In this document: piece by piece, positions 44,118 to 53,149 of the stretch
How the letters are laid out: each line of letters starts with the position of its first letter
Position numbering within the stretch: the first letter of the stretch is position 1
From: Eshraghiella sp045129695
GTDB lineage: Bacteria > Bacillota > Clostridia > Lachnospirales > Lachnospiraceae
DNA length: 64,000 bases
NCBI GenBank assembly: GCA_045129695.1
Contig: JBGVJZ010000012.1
Span: 62,001 to 126,000, forward strand
Direction: 5' to 3'
Notes under the pieces: generated by a model
Told to the model about the DNA's origin: nothing
Databases searched by the model: none
What the model saw: only the letters and a program-made list of their open reading frames with translations
Program-made: the position numbers and the translations under genes

Positions 44118-45779
44118 TTATACATTTAGAACTGCACCTTTATCTGCTGATGTTACCATCTTTGCATAGCGTGCAAGATATCCTTTGGTAACCTTAGGTT
44201 CTCTTGGCTGCCATTTTGCTTTTCTCTCAGCAAGAACTTCATCACTTACATCAACATTAATTGTGTTGGCAGGAATATCGATCTTAATAATATCGCCTTC
44301 TTCAATAAGAGCAATAGGTCCACCCACTGCTGCCTCCGGTGATACATGTCCGATTGATGCTCCACGGGATGCCCCTGAGAAACGTCCGTCAGTTATAAGT
44401 GCAACACTTGAACCAAGTCCCATACCTGCAATTGCAGATGTAGGATTAAGCATCTCCCTCATACCAGGACCACCCTTTGGACCTTCGTAACGTATAACAA
44501 CAACATCTCCTGCTACAATTTTTCCACCCTTAATAGCAGCGATTGCGTCCTCTTCACAGTCAAATACTCTTGCAGGACCTTCATGTACAAGCATCTCTTC
44601 AACTACTGCCGAACGTTTAACTACACAGGTATCAGGAGCAATATTTCCACGAAGAACTGCAATTCCTCCGGTTACACTGTATGGATTCTCAACAGGTCTG
44701 ATAACCTCAGGATTCTTGTTAATACAGCCCTTAATATTCTCACCAACAGTTTTACCGGTTGCAGTAATAAGGTCAAGGTTAAGCAAATCCTTCTTAGCAA
44801 GCTCGTTCATAACTGCATAAACACCACCGGCTTCATTGAGCTCTTCCATATATGTATGTCCTGCAGGGGCAAGATGGCAGAGGTTAGGAGTTCTTGCACT
44901 AATTTTATTGGCAATATCGAGGTTCAAATCAACTCCTGCCTCTCTTGCAATTGCAGGAAGGTGAAGCATTGTGTTGGTAGAACAGCCAAGTGCCATGTCA
45001 ACAGTAAGTGCATTCATAAATGCTGCCTCTGTCATAATATCAAGAGGACGGATATCCCTCTCTAATAATTCCATAATCTTCATTCCGGCATGCTTTGCAA
45101 GCTTGATTCTGTCTGAATATACAGCAGGGATTGTACCATTACCCTGTAGTCCCATACCGATTGCCTCAGTAAGACAGTTCATACTGTTAGCGGTGTACAT
45201 ACCTGAGCATGAACCACAGGTAGGACAAGCCTTATTCTCATATTCATCAAGTTCCTCCGCCGAAATCTTACCTGCCGTATAAGCACCAACAGCCTCAAAC
45301 ATGCTTGAAAGACTGGTCTTGCAGCCTTTAACATGACCTGCAAGCATCGGTCCTCCGCTGACAAATACTGTAGGAATATTAAGTCTTGCTGCTGCCATTA
45401 ATAAACCCGGTACATTCTTATCACAGTTGGGAACCATAACAAGTCCGTCAAACTGATGTGCCGTTGCAAGACATTCTGTTGAATCTGCAATCAAATCTCT
45501 TGTAACAAGGGAATATTTCATTCCTGTGTGTCCCATTGCAATACCATCACATACTGCGATTGCAGGAACTACAACCGGAGTTCCCCCTGCCATTGCAACA
45601 CCTAATTTAACTGCTTCTACTATTTTGTCCAGATTCATATGACCCGGAATAATCTCATTATATGAGCTTACAATTCCTATTAAAGGCTTTTCCATCTCTT
45701 CTTTGGTAAAGCCCAAAGCATTGAACAGGGATCTGTGTGGAGCCTGCTGTAAGCCTGATTTAACTGCATCACTTCTCAT
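44118..45779 (-). CDS. ilvD: Dihydroxy-acid dehydratase
   Basis: IlvD dehydrates 2,3-dihydroxy-isovalerate and -methylvalerate to the 2-oxo acids of valine and isoleucine synthesis, using an Fe-S cluster. Cluster cysteines are visible in NCDKNVPG and in CPTCGSCSGMYTANSMN. The catalytic-region blocks DGRFSGASRGASIGHVSPEA and PKGGPGMREML are intact. At 553 residues it has the usual length. It lies 14 bases after leuB and about 41 bases before ilvB. Confidence 0.97.
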   Translation of the reverse strand: MRSDAVKSGLQQAPHRSLFNALGFTKEEMEKPLIGIVSSYNEIIPGHMNLDKIVEAVKLGVAMAGGTPVVVPAIAVCDGIAMGHTGMKYSLVTRDLIADSTECLATAHQFDGLVMVPNCDKNVPGLLMAAARLNIPTVFVSGGPMLAGHVKGCKTSLSSMFEAVGAYTAGKISAEELDEYENKACPTCGSCSGMYTANSMNCLTEAIGMGLQGNGTIPAVYSDRIKLAKHAGMKIMELLERDIRPLDIMTEAAFMNALTVDMALGCSTNTMLHLPAIAREAGVDLNLDIANKISARTPNLCHLAPAGHTYMEELNEAGGVYAVMNELAKKDLLNLDLITATGKTVGENIKGCINKNPEVIRPVENPYSVTGGIAVLRGNIAPDTCVVKRSAVVEEMLVHEGPARVFDCEEDAIAAIKGGKIVAGDVVVIRYEGPKGGPGMREMLNPTSAIAGMGLGSSVALITDGRFSGASRGASIGHVSPEAAVGGPIALIEEGDIIKIDIPANTINVDVSDEVLAERKAKWQPREPKVTKGYLARYAKMVTSADKGAVLNV

Positions 45780-45793
45780 ATTATCACCTCTTA

Positions 45794-46879
45794 TTATACT
45801 CTTGCTGCGATTAAATCGCCCATCTTATCTGTTCCGACTAATTCCATTCCGTCGGACATAATATCTGTTGTTCTGTAGCCTTCTGTAAGAACACTCTGAA
45901 CTGCGTCTTCAATTGCCTTAGCTGCCTCGTCCTCATCAAATGAATACCGAAGCATCATTGCTGCTGAAAGAATTGTCGCAATCGGATTAGCAATATTCTT
46001 ACCTGCAATATCAGGAGCTGAACCATGTGACGGCTCATATAAACCTAATCTGGTCTTACCGAGACTTGCACTTGAAAGCATTCCGATTGAGCCTGTAATC
46101 ATACTTGCCTCATCGGATAAAATATCACCGAACATATTCTCTGTAAGAATTACATCAAACTGTCCCGGATTCATAACTAACTGCATTGCGCAGTTATCAA
46201 CGAGCATATCTGTATATGTAACCTCAGGATAATCGGCTGCTACTTCCTTAACAACCTTTCTCCATAATCTTGAAGAATCAAGCACGTTAGCCTTATCAAC
46301 ACTTGTCACAACCTTGCGTCTCTTCATTGCAATATCAAAAGCCTTAATTGCAATTCTTCTAATCTCATTCTCATTATATGTAAGAGTATCTGTTGCGGTA
46401 AGAACTCCGTCAACCTCTTCTGTATGTCTCTCACCAAAATAAAGTCCACCTGTAAGCTCTCTCATGATTACCATATCGAAACCATCACCGATAACCTCGC
46501 CCTTAAGCGGACATGCATCCTTTAATTCATTATACAGATAAGCAGGTCTTACATTGGCAAACAATTCTAATTCCTTACGAATCTTAAGAAGTCCTGCTTC
46601 CGGTCTTAAATCAGGTGCAACATCATACCATCTTGAATTACCTACATTACCTCCGACAGCACCAAGCAAAACCGCATCACCTGACTTGGCAGTTGCAATT
46701 GCTTCATCAGTAAGTGGTACTCCATATTCATCAATTGAGCATCCGCCCATTAAAATCTTAGTGTAATTCAACTTATAACCATATTTCTTACCCGCCGCGT
46801 CCAGAACCTTAACAGCCTCTGCCACGATTTCAGGACCGATTCCGTCTCCCGGAATAAGGGTAACATTATAATTTCTCAT
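45794..46879 (-). CDS. leuB: 3-isopropylmalate dehydrogenase
   Basis: LeuB oxidises and decarboxylates 3-isopropylmalate in leucine synthesis, using NAD. Typical features are the start VTLIPGDGIGPEI, the substrate-binding Arg segment RELTGGLYFG, the Lys/Asp metal site (VDNCAMQLV and FGDILSDEASM) and the adenine-binding HGSAPDIAGKNIANP. Length 361 is normal. First gene of leuB-ilvD-ilvB; leuA, leuC and leuD are not in this window. No T-box leader fits in the 105 bases upstream. Confidence 0.96.
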   Translation of the reverse strand: MRNYNVTLIPGDGIGPEIVAEAVKVLDAAGKKYGYKLNYTKILMGGCSIDEYGVPLTDEAIATAKSGDAVLLGAVGGNVGNSRWYDVAPDLRPEAGLLKIRKELELFANVRPAYLYNELKDACPLKGEVIGDGFDMVIMRELTGGLYFGERHTEEVDGVLTATDTLTYNENEIRRIAIKAFDIAMKRRKVVTSVDKANVLDSSRLWRKVVKEVAADYPEVTYTDMLVDNCAMQLVMNPGQFDVILTENMFGDILSDEASMITGSIGMLSSASLGKTRLGLYEPSHGSAPDIAGKNIANPIATILSAAMMLRYSFDEDEAAKAIEDAVQSVLTEGYRTTDIMSDGMELVGTDKMGDLIAARV

Positions 46880-46984
46880 AGTATCTACCTCTTCTATTTC
46901 TTCCTTAAAAACTATTAAACTAAATTATATAAAAGATTACACGAAAAAACAAGGATATGTTTTATTTAAATGAATTGATGAAAT

Positions 46985-47593
46985 TTAATCTAAACCCATG
47001 CATTGTACCCTTTCTTCCTCTGTGAGCTCCCTATATTGTCCTTTGGGCAGATTCCCATCCAAAATAAGGTTTCCTATCTGAATTCGTCTCAGAAACAATA
47101 CCCTGCAGCCCTCTGAGCGGAGCATCCTCTTGACTTGATGTTTTTTGCCCTCACTAATTGTCAGAAATCCAAAAGTAACCAATGGATTATATCTTGACTG
47201 CAACAGATTCCGCGGAATATCGTATTCTTCTTTCCCCTGCAAATCCCAAAACATTCCCTCTTCTATTATTTCAAGCTTTGCCGGAGAAGTCTTAGGTGCA
47301 CCCTCCAATATCTCCACACCGCTCTCAATTCTTCGAACCGCCTCATCTGACAAGGTATTGGTTGCACAGAAAAAATATTTTTTAGGTACATGTCTTCCCG
47401 GCTGCATCAAAGCCTCATTCCAATGTCCGTCATCAGTAATTAAGAGAAGTCCCTCCGTATCCTTATCAAGTCTGCCCACAGGAAAAAGACCTTCACAGTC
47501 CAATTCTGTAAGGTAATCAAAAACAGTTTTATGCACTTCATCCCTTCTGGCGGTAATACAGCCGCCGGGTTTATTGAACATATAGTAACGCAT
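46985..47593 (-). CDS. RsuA/RluB-family pseudouridine synthase lacking the S4 domain
   Basis: A 202-residue pseudouridine synthase with the catalytic Asp in GRLDKDTEGLLL (about residue 43), the N-terminal MFNKPGGCITA and the C-terminal SEGKKHQVKRML block. Most RsuA-family enzymes carry an N-terminal S4 RNA-binding domain; here the protein begins directly with the catalytic domain. The closest type by motifs is RsuA (16S rRNA U516). Start set at ATG 47593, 7 bases after GGAG, rather than the ATG two codons before. Confidence 0.85.
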   Translation of the reverse strand: MRYYMFNKPGGCITARRDEVHKTVFDYLTELDCEGLFPVGRLDKDTEGLLLITDDGHWNEALMQPGRHVPKKYFFCATNTLSDEAVRRIESGVEILEGAPKTSPAKLEIIEEGMFWDLQGKEEYDIPRNLLQSRYNPLVTFGFLTISEGKKHQVKRMLRSEGCRVLFLRRIQIGNLILDGNLPKGQYRELTEEERVQCMGLD

Positions 47594-47662
47594 GAACATT
47601 CTCCATAATAAATTCGCTCATGGAAGATATTGAAAAAGAAAAATATATGATTACAAACAACA

Positions 47663-47698
47663 GGGACTGCAACAAAATTTTCATTTTGCAACAGCCCC
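47663..47698 (-). terminator. Terminator after yajC, same hairpin family
   Basis: On the minus strand GGGGCTGTTGCAAAAT pairs with ATTTTGTTGCAGTCCC (GAAA loop region), followed by TGTTGTTTG. It closes aroC-tgt-yajC. Confidence 0.7.
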
Positions 47699-47711
47699 TT
47701 AATAACAGAAT

Positions 47712-48005
47712 TTACTTCTCAGCTTTTTCAATCTGAACGATTGCTTCCTTCTTCATCGGAATTCTACAATTCTTATTGCTTCCGAACTCAACAATTACTG
47801 TATCATCAGTAATATCAATTATAACTCCATAGAAACCGCTTGATGTAAGAATACAGTCACCGTTTTCCATTGAATCCAGCATTTCCTGTTGCTTCTTCTG
47901 TTCCTTTTTCTGTGGTCTGATCATTACGAAGTACATTACAACGAATAAAACCACCACACTCACTAATGTAAATATTATTTCATTTGTTCCTGCAGCTAAA
48001 ATCAT
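47712..48005 (-). CDS. yajC: Preprotein translocase subunit YajC
   Basis: A 97-residue protein with one N-terminal membrane helix (about 10-29) followed by MIRPQKKEQKKQQEML and a small beta domain (GDCILTSSGFYGVIIDI). YajC associates with SecDF and the Sec channel. The adjacency to tgt (16 bases downstream of it) is a widely conserved arrangement. The size is normal for the family. Confidence 0.95.
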   Translation of the reverse strand: MILAAGTNEIIFTLVSVVVLFVVMYFVMIRPQKKEQKKQQEMLDSMENGDCILTSSGFYGVIIDITDDTVIVEFGSNKNCRIPMKKEAIVQIEKAEK

Positions 48006-48021
48006 TATTATTTCCTCCTAA

Positions 48022-49158
48022 TTATTCTGCTGATTTGCTGTTAAGACCTTCAAGGGTCTTCTTCTTAAATTCGCTATATCTTCCCTCATCTATAGCAAGT
48101 CTTATTTCTTCCATAAGATGATTATAAAAATACAAATTATGGAGCACACAAAGCCTCATTCCTAACATTTCCTTAGCCTTGAGCAAATGCCTGATATATG
48201 CTCTGCTGTAATTGCGGCATGCCGGACAGCCACAGCCGTCTTCAATCGGTCTCGCATCCTTCTCATATGCGGCATTAAAAAGATTAATCTTGCCAAAATG
48301 AGTATATACATGTCCATGTCGTCCATTTCTTGAGGGATACACACAATCAAAGAAGTCAATTCCTCTGTCCACTCCTTCAAGAATATTAGCCGGTGTTCCA
48401 ACACCCATAAGATATGTTGGCTTATTCTCCGGAAGGTGCGGCACAACAGAATCCAGAATTCTGTACATCTCCTCATGCGACTCACCAACTGCAAGTCCGC
48501 CAACTGCATATCCATCAAGATCAAGATCTGCAATTTCCCGGGCGTGACGAATTCTGATATCGTCATAGGTTCCACCCTGATTAATGCCAAAAAGCAGCTG
48601 CTTTTGATTAACCGTATCAGGAAGTGAATTTAACCTCGCCATTTCATTCTTACATCTTACAAGCCACCTTGTGGTTCTGTCAACTGATTTTTCAACATAA
48701 TCCCTCGGAGAAGGATTCTCAATACATTCATCAAACGCCATTGCAATTGTTGAACCCAGATTGGACTGTATCTGCATACTTTCCTCCGGTCCCATGAAAA
48801 TTTTACGGCCATCGATATGAGAGTTAAAAGCTACTCCCTCTTCTTTAATTTTTCTCAGACCTGCCAGTGAAAACACCTGAAATCCGCCTGAATCAGTAAG
48901 AATCGGTCTGTCCCAGTTCATAAATTTATGAAGTCCGCCCATTTCCTTAATGAGCTTATCACCTGTTCTTACATGGAGATGATAGGTATTGGATAACTCT
49001 ACCTGACAACCTATTTCCTTCAAATCCGTAGTTGCCACCGCTCCTTTTATAGCTGCAACAGTACCGACATTCATAAATACAGGTGTCTGAATGGTTCCAT
49101 GTACGGTTTCTAAGGTTGCTCTTTTTGCCGTTCCGTCTTTTTTAAGTATTTTGTACAT
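48022..49158 (-). CDS. tgt: tRNA-guanine transglycosylase
   Basis: Tgt exchanges guanine-34 for preQ1 in tRNAs with GUN anticodons (queuosine pathway). Active-site segments are LTDSGGFQVFSL (general acid Asp), GGLAVGE and FFDCVYPSRNGRHGHVYT (nucleophile Asp region). The zinc site is CGCPAC plus a later Cys and the His in LCVLHNLYFYNHL. Length 378 is normal. It is 3 bases after aroC and is followed by yajC. Confidence 0.97.
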   Translation of the reverse strand: MYKILKKDGTAKRATLETVHGTIQTPVFMNVGTVAAIKGAVATTDLKEIGCQVELSNTYHLHVRTGDKLIKEMGGLHKFMNWDRPILTDSGGFQVFSLAGLRKIKEEGVAFNSHIDGRKIFMGPEESMQIQSNLGSTIAMAFDECIENPSPRDYVEKSVDRTTRWLVRCKNEMARLNSLPDTVNQKQLLFGINQGGTYDDIRIRHAREIADLDLDGYAVGGLAVGESHEEMYRILDSVVPHLPENKPTYLMGVGTPANILEGVDRGIDFFDCVYPSRNGRHGHVYTHFGKINLFNAAYEKDARPIEDGCGCPACRNYSRAYIRHLLKAKEMLGMRLCVLHNLYFYNHLMEEIRLAIDEGRYSEFKKKTLEGLNSKSAE

Positions 49159-49161
49159 ATT

Positions 49162-50268
49162 TTAGTCCTGCTTCTTATATATTTTCTTAATATAATCAAT
49201 TCTTGCCGTCATGTTCTGCAAAAGCAAGTCAGCAACTGTACAGGCTGCCATTGCTTCAACCACCACAACTGCTCTCGGAACAATCATCGGGTCATGTCTG
49301 CCTTTTATTGAAATCTCCAGCTCATTACCACTGTTATCAACTGTATTCTGAGCTGATGCTATGGAAGGAGTAGGTTTAACAGCTGCTCTGAATACAACAT
49401 CACTGCCATCACTCATTCCCCCAAGAACGCCTCCTGCATGGTTGGTTCTTTTACATACTTTACCATCCTTCATGCAGAATTCATCATTATTCTCACTTCC
49501 CCTAAGCTTCACTACATTGAAACCATCGCCTATCTCAAAGCCCTTTACGGCACCGATGGACATAACCGCTTTGGCAAGGCCGGCATCCAATTTATCAAAT
49601 ACAGGTTCACCAATCCCTGCCGGAAGGTTATTAATAACACATTCAATAATACCGCCAAGCGAATCCTTATCTGAAAGTGCTTTTTCAGCCACCGCTCTTA
49701 CATTCTCTGCTGCAACTGAATCCGGCATGGCAAACGGATTATTCTCTCTCTCAGCAATATCAAATCTGTTATAATCTATTTCAACTCCGCCGATATTTCT
49801 CGAATATGCAGTGATATTTATTCCAAGTGTTTCCAAAAGCTTCATGGCAACAGCTCCGGCAGCTACTCTGCCGATAGTCTCTCTTCCCGAGCTTCTTCCT
49901 CCGCCTCTGTAATCCCTGAAGCCATATTTGGAATCAAAAGTATAATCAGCATGTCCCGGTCTGTAATATTTTGAAATCTCCGAATAATCTGCTGAACGTT
50001 GATCCTCATTCATTACAACCACAGAAATAGGCGTTCCTGTCGTTAAGCCTTCAAAAACACCTGACAGAATACGTGCTTTATCGCCTTCCTTACGCTGTGT
50101 AGTGAATTTGGACTGTCCCGGCTTTCTTCTGTCAAGAAATTTCTGTATATCATCTTCACATAAAGGAATTCCGGCAGGACAGCCGTCTATAACGACACCA
50201 AGACCTGCTCCATGGGATTCACCCCATGTACTTATTCTAAAAATATTACCAAAAATTGAGCCTGCCAT
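49162..50268 (-). CDS. aroC: Chorismate synthase
   Basis: AroC converts 5-enolpyruvyl-shikimate 3-phosphate to chorismate with reduced FMN. Signature blocks are GESHGAGLGVVIDG near the N-terminus, RRKPGQSKFTTQRKEGD, and GGRSSGRETIGRVAAGA with the conserved His in the first block and in RPGHADYT. Length 368 is normal. It probably shares a message with tgt and yajC. The 200 bases upstream contain the divergent DUF4870-like gene's promoter region. Confidence 0.97.
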   Translation of the reverse strand: MAGSIFGNIFRISTWGESHGAGLGVVIDGCPAGIPLCEDDIQKFLDRRKPGQSKFTTQRKEGDKARILSGVFEGLTTGTPISVVVMNEDQRSADYSEISKYYRPGHADYTFDSKYGFRDYRGGGRSSGRETIGRVAAGAVAMKLLETLGINITAYSRNIGGVEIDYNRFDIAERENNPFAMPDSVAAENVRAVAEKALSDKDSLGGIIECVINNLPAGIGEPVFDKLDAGLAKAVMSIGAVKGFEIGDGFNVVKLRGSENNDEFCMKDGKVCKRTNHAGGVLGGMSDGSDVVFRAAVKPTPSIASAQNTVDNSGNELEISIKGRHDPMIVPRAVVVVEAMAACTVADLLLQNMTARIDYIKKIYKKQD

Positions 50269-50470
50269 ACAGATTCTCCCTTCGTATGTAATTCCTTCCG
50301 GTTAATAACAATCATTTTACATTTTAGTTTATTACCATCAATAAAGTCAATACAAATGTTTGTCTCAAAAAATTTAGTTAATTTTTTATAATCTTATTGA
50401 TTTTTTTCAAATATTTTGTTATGCTTATTGATAACTTTTTATATAACATGATATTTCAAGGAGGCAAATT

Positions 50471-50836
50471 ATGTTAGATACCCCAGATTTTACAAATGAT
50501 TTTGATTCAAATGATGTTGCACAAAACAAAGTAACAGCAATTATTGGTTACATTCCACCACTTTTCTTTATTCAGCTTATTACTGCAAAGGGATCTAAGT
50601 ACGCAAGATTCCATGCTAATCAGGGACTTATCCTCTTAATTGGCTATGCAGCTGTATCAATTGTTGTAACAATACTTTCTACAATTTTTAGTTTAATCGG
50701 CTTACGTTTTGTTGGAACCATTTTAGGTTTTTTGGAAGTTGTTCCTGTTCTTTTATCAGTATTTGGTATTGTTCAGACAGCAAAGAATCGTTCTAAAGAA
50801 CTTCCTGTAATCGGAAAATTCAGAATTCTTAAATAA
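50471..50836 (+). CDS. DUF4870/Tic20-like small membrane protein
   Basis: A 121-residue protein with three hydrophobic segments (about 23-40, 52-78 and 83-105). KYARFHANQGLIL between the first two is typical of DUF4870-like small membrane proteins. Function unknown. AAGGAGG precedes the ATG. A strong bidirectional terminator follows. The upstream 200 bases (50269-50470) are AT-rich with a plausible but weak promoter (TTGTTA, TATATA). Confidence 0.8.
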   Translation: MLDTPDFTNDFDSNDVAQNKVTAIIGYIPPLFFIQLITAKGSKYARFHANQGLILLIGYAAVSIVVTILSTIFSLIGLRFVGTILGFLEVVPVLLSVFGIVQTAKNRSKELPVIGKFRILK

Positions 50837-50870
50837 TTACATACAAATTAAATAATTATATCCAAAATTA

Positions 50871-50906
50871 AAGGACTGTGGCGAAATTTCATTTGCCACA
50901 GTCCTT
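50871..50906. terminator. Bidirectional terminator, same hairpin family
   Basis: AAGGACTGTGGCGAA pairs over 15 bases with its partner ending in CCACAGTCCTT. T runs lie on both sides (TTTTTA on plus, complement of the A-rich flank on minus). It serves the convergent genes at 50836 and 50913. Confidence 0.92.
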
Positions 50907-50912
50907 TTTATG

Positions 50913-51587
50913 TTATTTTGATATTTTATTGCCACAGTTAGGACAAAATGCAGCTTCCGGATTAGTTATCATTGTTCCGCAATTTCCACAGAACACCTTA
51001 AATTCTTCAGGCGAAGAATAGAACTCCTCCTTTGGTGCGTCAACTACTATTGTTTCTGACACAACCTCTGCCGGTTTCTCTGCTACAGGTGCAGCTACAG
51101 GCTCAACTACTGCCGTTGCTGCAGGCGGTTCAGCTGCGATTGGCTCTACCGGTGTCGCAACAACAGGTGCAGGTTCTGACTCCGGTACAGGCGCCTTGGT
51201 TCCGCAGTTTCCGCAGAACGCCTGACCCGGCTGCAATATATTACCACAATTTACACATCTTACTCTTCCATCTTCCACAGGTGCCATCTTGTGAGGAAGT
51301 CTTGTTCCACAGCTTGCACAGAAGGAAAGCTCCACAGTGTTATCTGCTTTACAATTCGTACATACAACAATTCCATTCAGGAATTTTCTTCTGGTCTCCA
51401 TCTGTTCCTGCTGTTTCAAAACAGCCTCCAAATCAGAAAACAGCTGAATAAAATCCATATCCGGATTACTCTTTGTCTTGTTAAAATATGCTCTACCAAT
51501 GGCATTGTATATTTCATTAACCCTCATCTGACTTGCCTGAAAATCTCTGGCAATATCATTTAACTCACGATTCACATTATTCTTCAT
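50913..51587 (-). CDS. Zinc-ribbon protein with three ribbons
   Basis: A 224-residue protein. Residues 1-70 are helical, resembling a short coiled coil (RELNDIARDFQASQMRVNEI). Three zinc ribbons follow: CTNCKADN…FCASCG, CVNCGN…FCGNCG and, at the C-terminus, CGNCGT…FCPNCG. A Pro/Ala/Val-rich linker (PVAAPVAEKP type) separates the second and third. Such proteins often act as small scaffold or transcription-related factors, but no role can be assigned. GGGAGG precedes the ATG. Confidence 0.8.
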   Translation of the reverse strand: MKNNVNRELNDIARDFQASQMRVNEIYNAIGRAYFNKTKSNPDMDFIQLFSDLEAVLKQQEQMETRRKFLNGIVVCTNCKADNTVELSFCASCGTRLPHKMAPVEDGRVRCVNCGNILQPGQAFCGNCGTKAPVPESEPAPVVATPVEPIAAEPPAATAVVEPVAAPVAEKPAEVVSETIVVDAPKEEFYSSPEEFKVFCGNCGTMITNPEAAFCPNCGNKISK

Positions 51588-51652
51588 TAATCACGCCTCC
51601 CGAAATACTTTTTCTATAGTATAACTTTATTTCAGTCATCGGTCAATCAATT

Positions 51653-52009
51653 TCAGCTTATTATTCCTCCAATTATTCCACCTGCAATGCTTATTATTGC
51701 AGCTATTATATTTTTCTGAACATCACCGCCAAAACCCTTATTTACAATAATAGACACAACAAACAGAACTGCAAAATACAATATTCCGATTACTGCTCCA
51801 TTAAGCATGCGCCTGTTCCCTTTTATTTTGCCATAAATAAAACCGGCAACAATTGAAGCAATTCCATAAATTATTAATATAAAGAGCCGTACCTGAGCCT
51901 CTCCAAGCTTTAATTTCAACATAAGAAACGCTGATAATAATAACAATAATCCGGTTACTGCATAAGAAACAGCAAGAACCTTTAAAACTGCAAGAAATTT
52001 TTTACCCAC
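51653..52009 (-). CDS. TIGR04086-like membrane protein
   Basis: A 118-residue protein with four hydrophobic segments separated by short charged loops (IYGKIKGNRRMLNG between the second and third). It ends with the Gly/Ile-rich AGGIIGGIIS. It resembles the Clostridia-specific TIGR04086 membrane family, often encoded near yajC; function unknown. Start is GTG 52009, 8 bases after GGAGG. Confidence 0.7.
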   Translation of the reverse strand: MGKKFLAVLKVLAVSYAVTGLLLLLSAFLMLKLKLGEAQVRLFILIIYGIASIVAGFIYGKIKGNRRMLNGAVIGILYFAVLFVVSIIVNKGFGGDVQKNIIAAIISIAGGIIGGIIS

Positions 52010-52069
52010 ATAATACCTCCAACCTCTCTATACTCTCAATATATTCCGAGAAGGTGGGGATATTCCTGT

Positions 52070-53149
52070 TTACTCGGCAAAAAATTTAATGATTCTGTAA
52101 TCGTAAAAGCCCAGCGTCTTATATTCTACAATATACGAAATATCATTTGTCTTACCCGACTTATCAGGAAGGCTATTAACAACTGTATCTATATCAGACT
52201 CTGAAAATCCCATTGTACCCAGACAGTTTTTTATTGTCGGCTTACATTCTTCCGTAATATTATTAGTATTCTTTAAAAGAAGTAGTTCTACTTCTTTTAA
52301 CTCTTCATTGTTTCCATACATTACCATGTAATTGGATGGCTGGTTATATCCAATCTCACCATTTATCTCGTCATATGCAATATCAGTGTAAAACATTACT
52401 ACGCTGTCACAGCTTTCATTGGAATTACCAAAATCAAAAACCCAGCCATCACCCATATACAAATCGCATAGATACTCTGTTGTCTTAGAAACAGTGCCAT
52501 AAATTGTACTGATGGAAATATCTATTACAGATAAATCAATGCAGCAATTAAACATCTCTACTATGTTATTACCTATATAACCGGATGGATTTTCATTAAC
52601 CTGTCTGATATATGCATCATCAATTTCTTTAAGCTTATTGTAGAAATCCTCATATCCTCCGGATATAAGTCTCTCTTTAAGCTCATTATTTTTAGATAAT
52701 AACACGAATGCATAGTTCGTTATTATAACTCCGTCATTATTTTCCAGACAGATTATATCATCCTTTACCACCCAGTGCTTATCTGTATAGAAGCTTTCGT
52801 TATAGTAATCCGACTTTTCTACTTCTAAAGTTATATTTTTTATTTTGTTATGTTCAACATAATCCTTTAAATATTCGGGTGAGTTAATTACCACTAAACC
52901 TGCATCACTTTTAATATAACTCTTAAGCTCAGTCTGCTCCATGCTCTCAATAACAAATGTCAGCATTTCATTATCTAATTCAACCAGATTGTCCTCATCA
53001 TAGTTCCATAATATACTGTGTGGTCCGTCCGTATATACTTTAAGACCTGCATTATTATTCTTTGCAACCTGATTTATAAAATCATTCCCTGAGGAGCATC
53101 CGGTTAAAAGGGCAATTGAAAACAACATAACTACAATTATTTTTTTCAT
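52070..53149 (-). CDS. Lipoprotein of the GntR-controlled ABC operon
   Basis: A 359-residue exported lipoprotein (lipobox LLTGC, Cys about 18). No family is recognised in the mature part. It is acidic and rich in Asn, with a long central beta-rich stretch. The start overlaps the stop of the upstream permease gene by 4 bases (ATGA), so it is translationally coupled and is the last gene of the five-gene operon. It may be an accessory or sensor part of the exporter. Confidence 0.75.
   Translation of the reverse strand: MKKIIVVMLFSIALLTGCSSGNDFINQVAKNNNAGLKVYTDGPHSILWNYDEDNLVELDNEMLTFVIESMEQTELKSYIKSDAGLVVINSPEYLKDYVEHNKIKNITLEVEKSDYYNESFYTDKHWVVKDDIICLENNDGVIITNYAFVLLSKNNELKERLISGGYEDFYNKLKEIDDAYIRQVNENPSGYIGNNIVEMFNCCIDLSVIDISISTIYGTVSKTTEYLCDLYMGDGWVFDFGNSNESCDSVVMFYTDIAYDEINGEIGYNQPSNYMVMYGNNEELKEVELLLLKNTNNITEECKPTIKNCLGTMGFSESDIDTVVNSLPDKSGKTNDISYIVEYKTLGFYDYRIIKFFAE

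Noticed and set aside
46880..46984. T-box or leader attenuator before leuB
   Set aside because: Only about 105 AT-rich bases lie upstream and no T-box sequence or paired stem-loops were visible.
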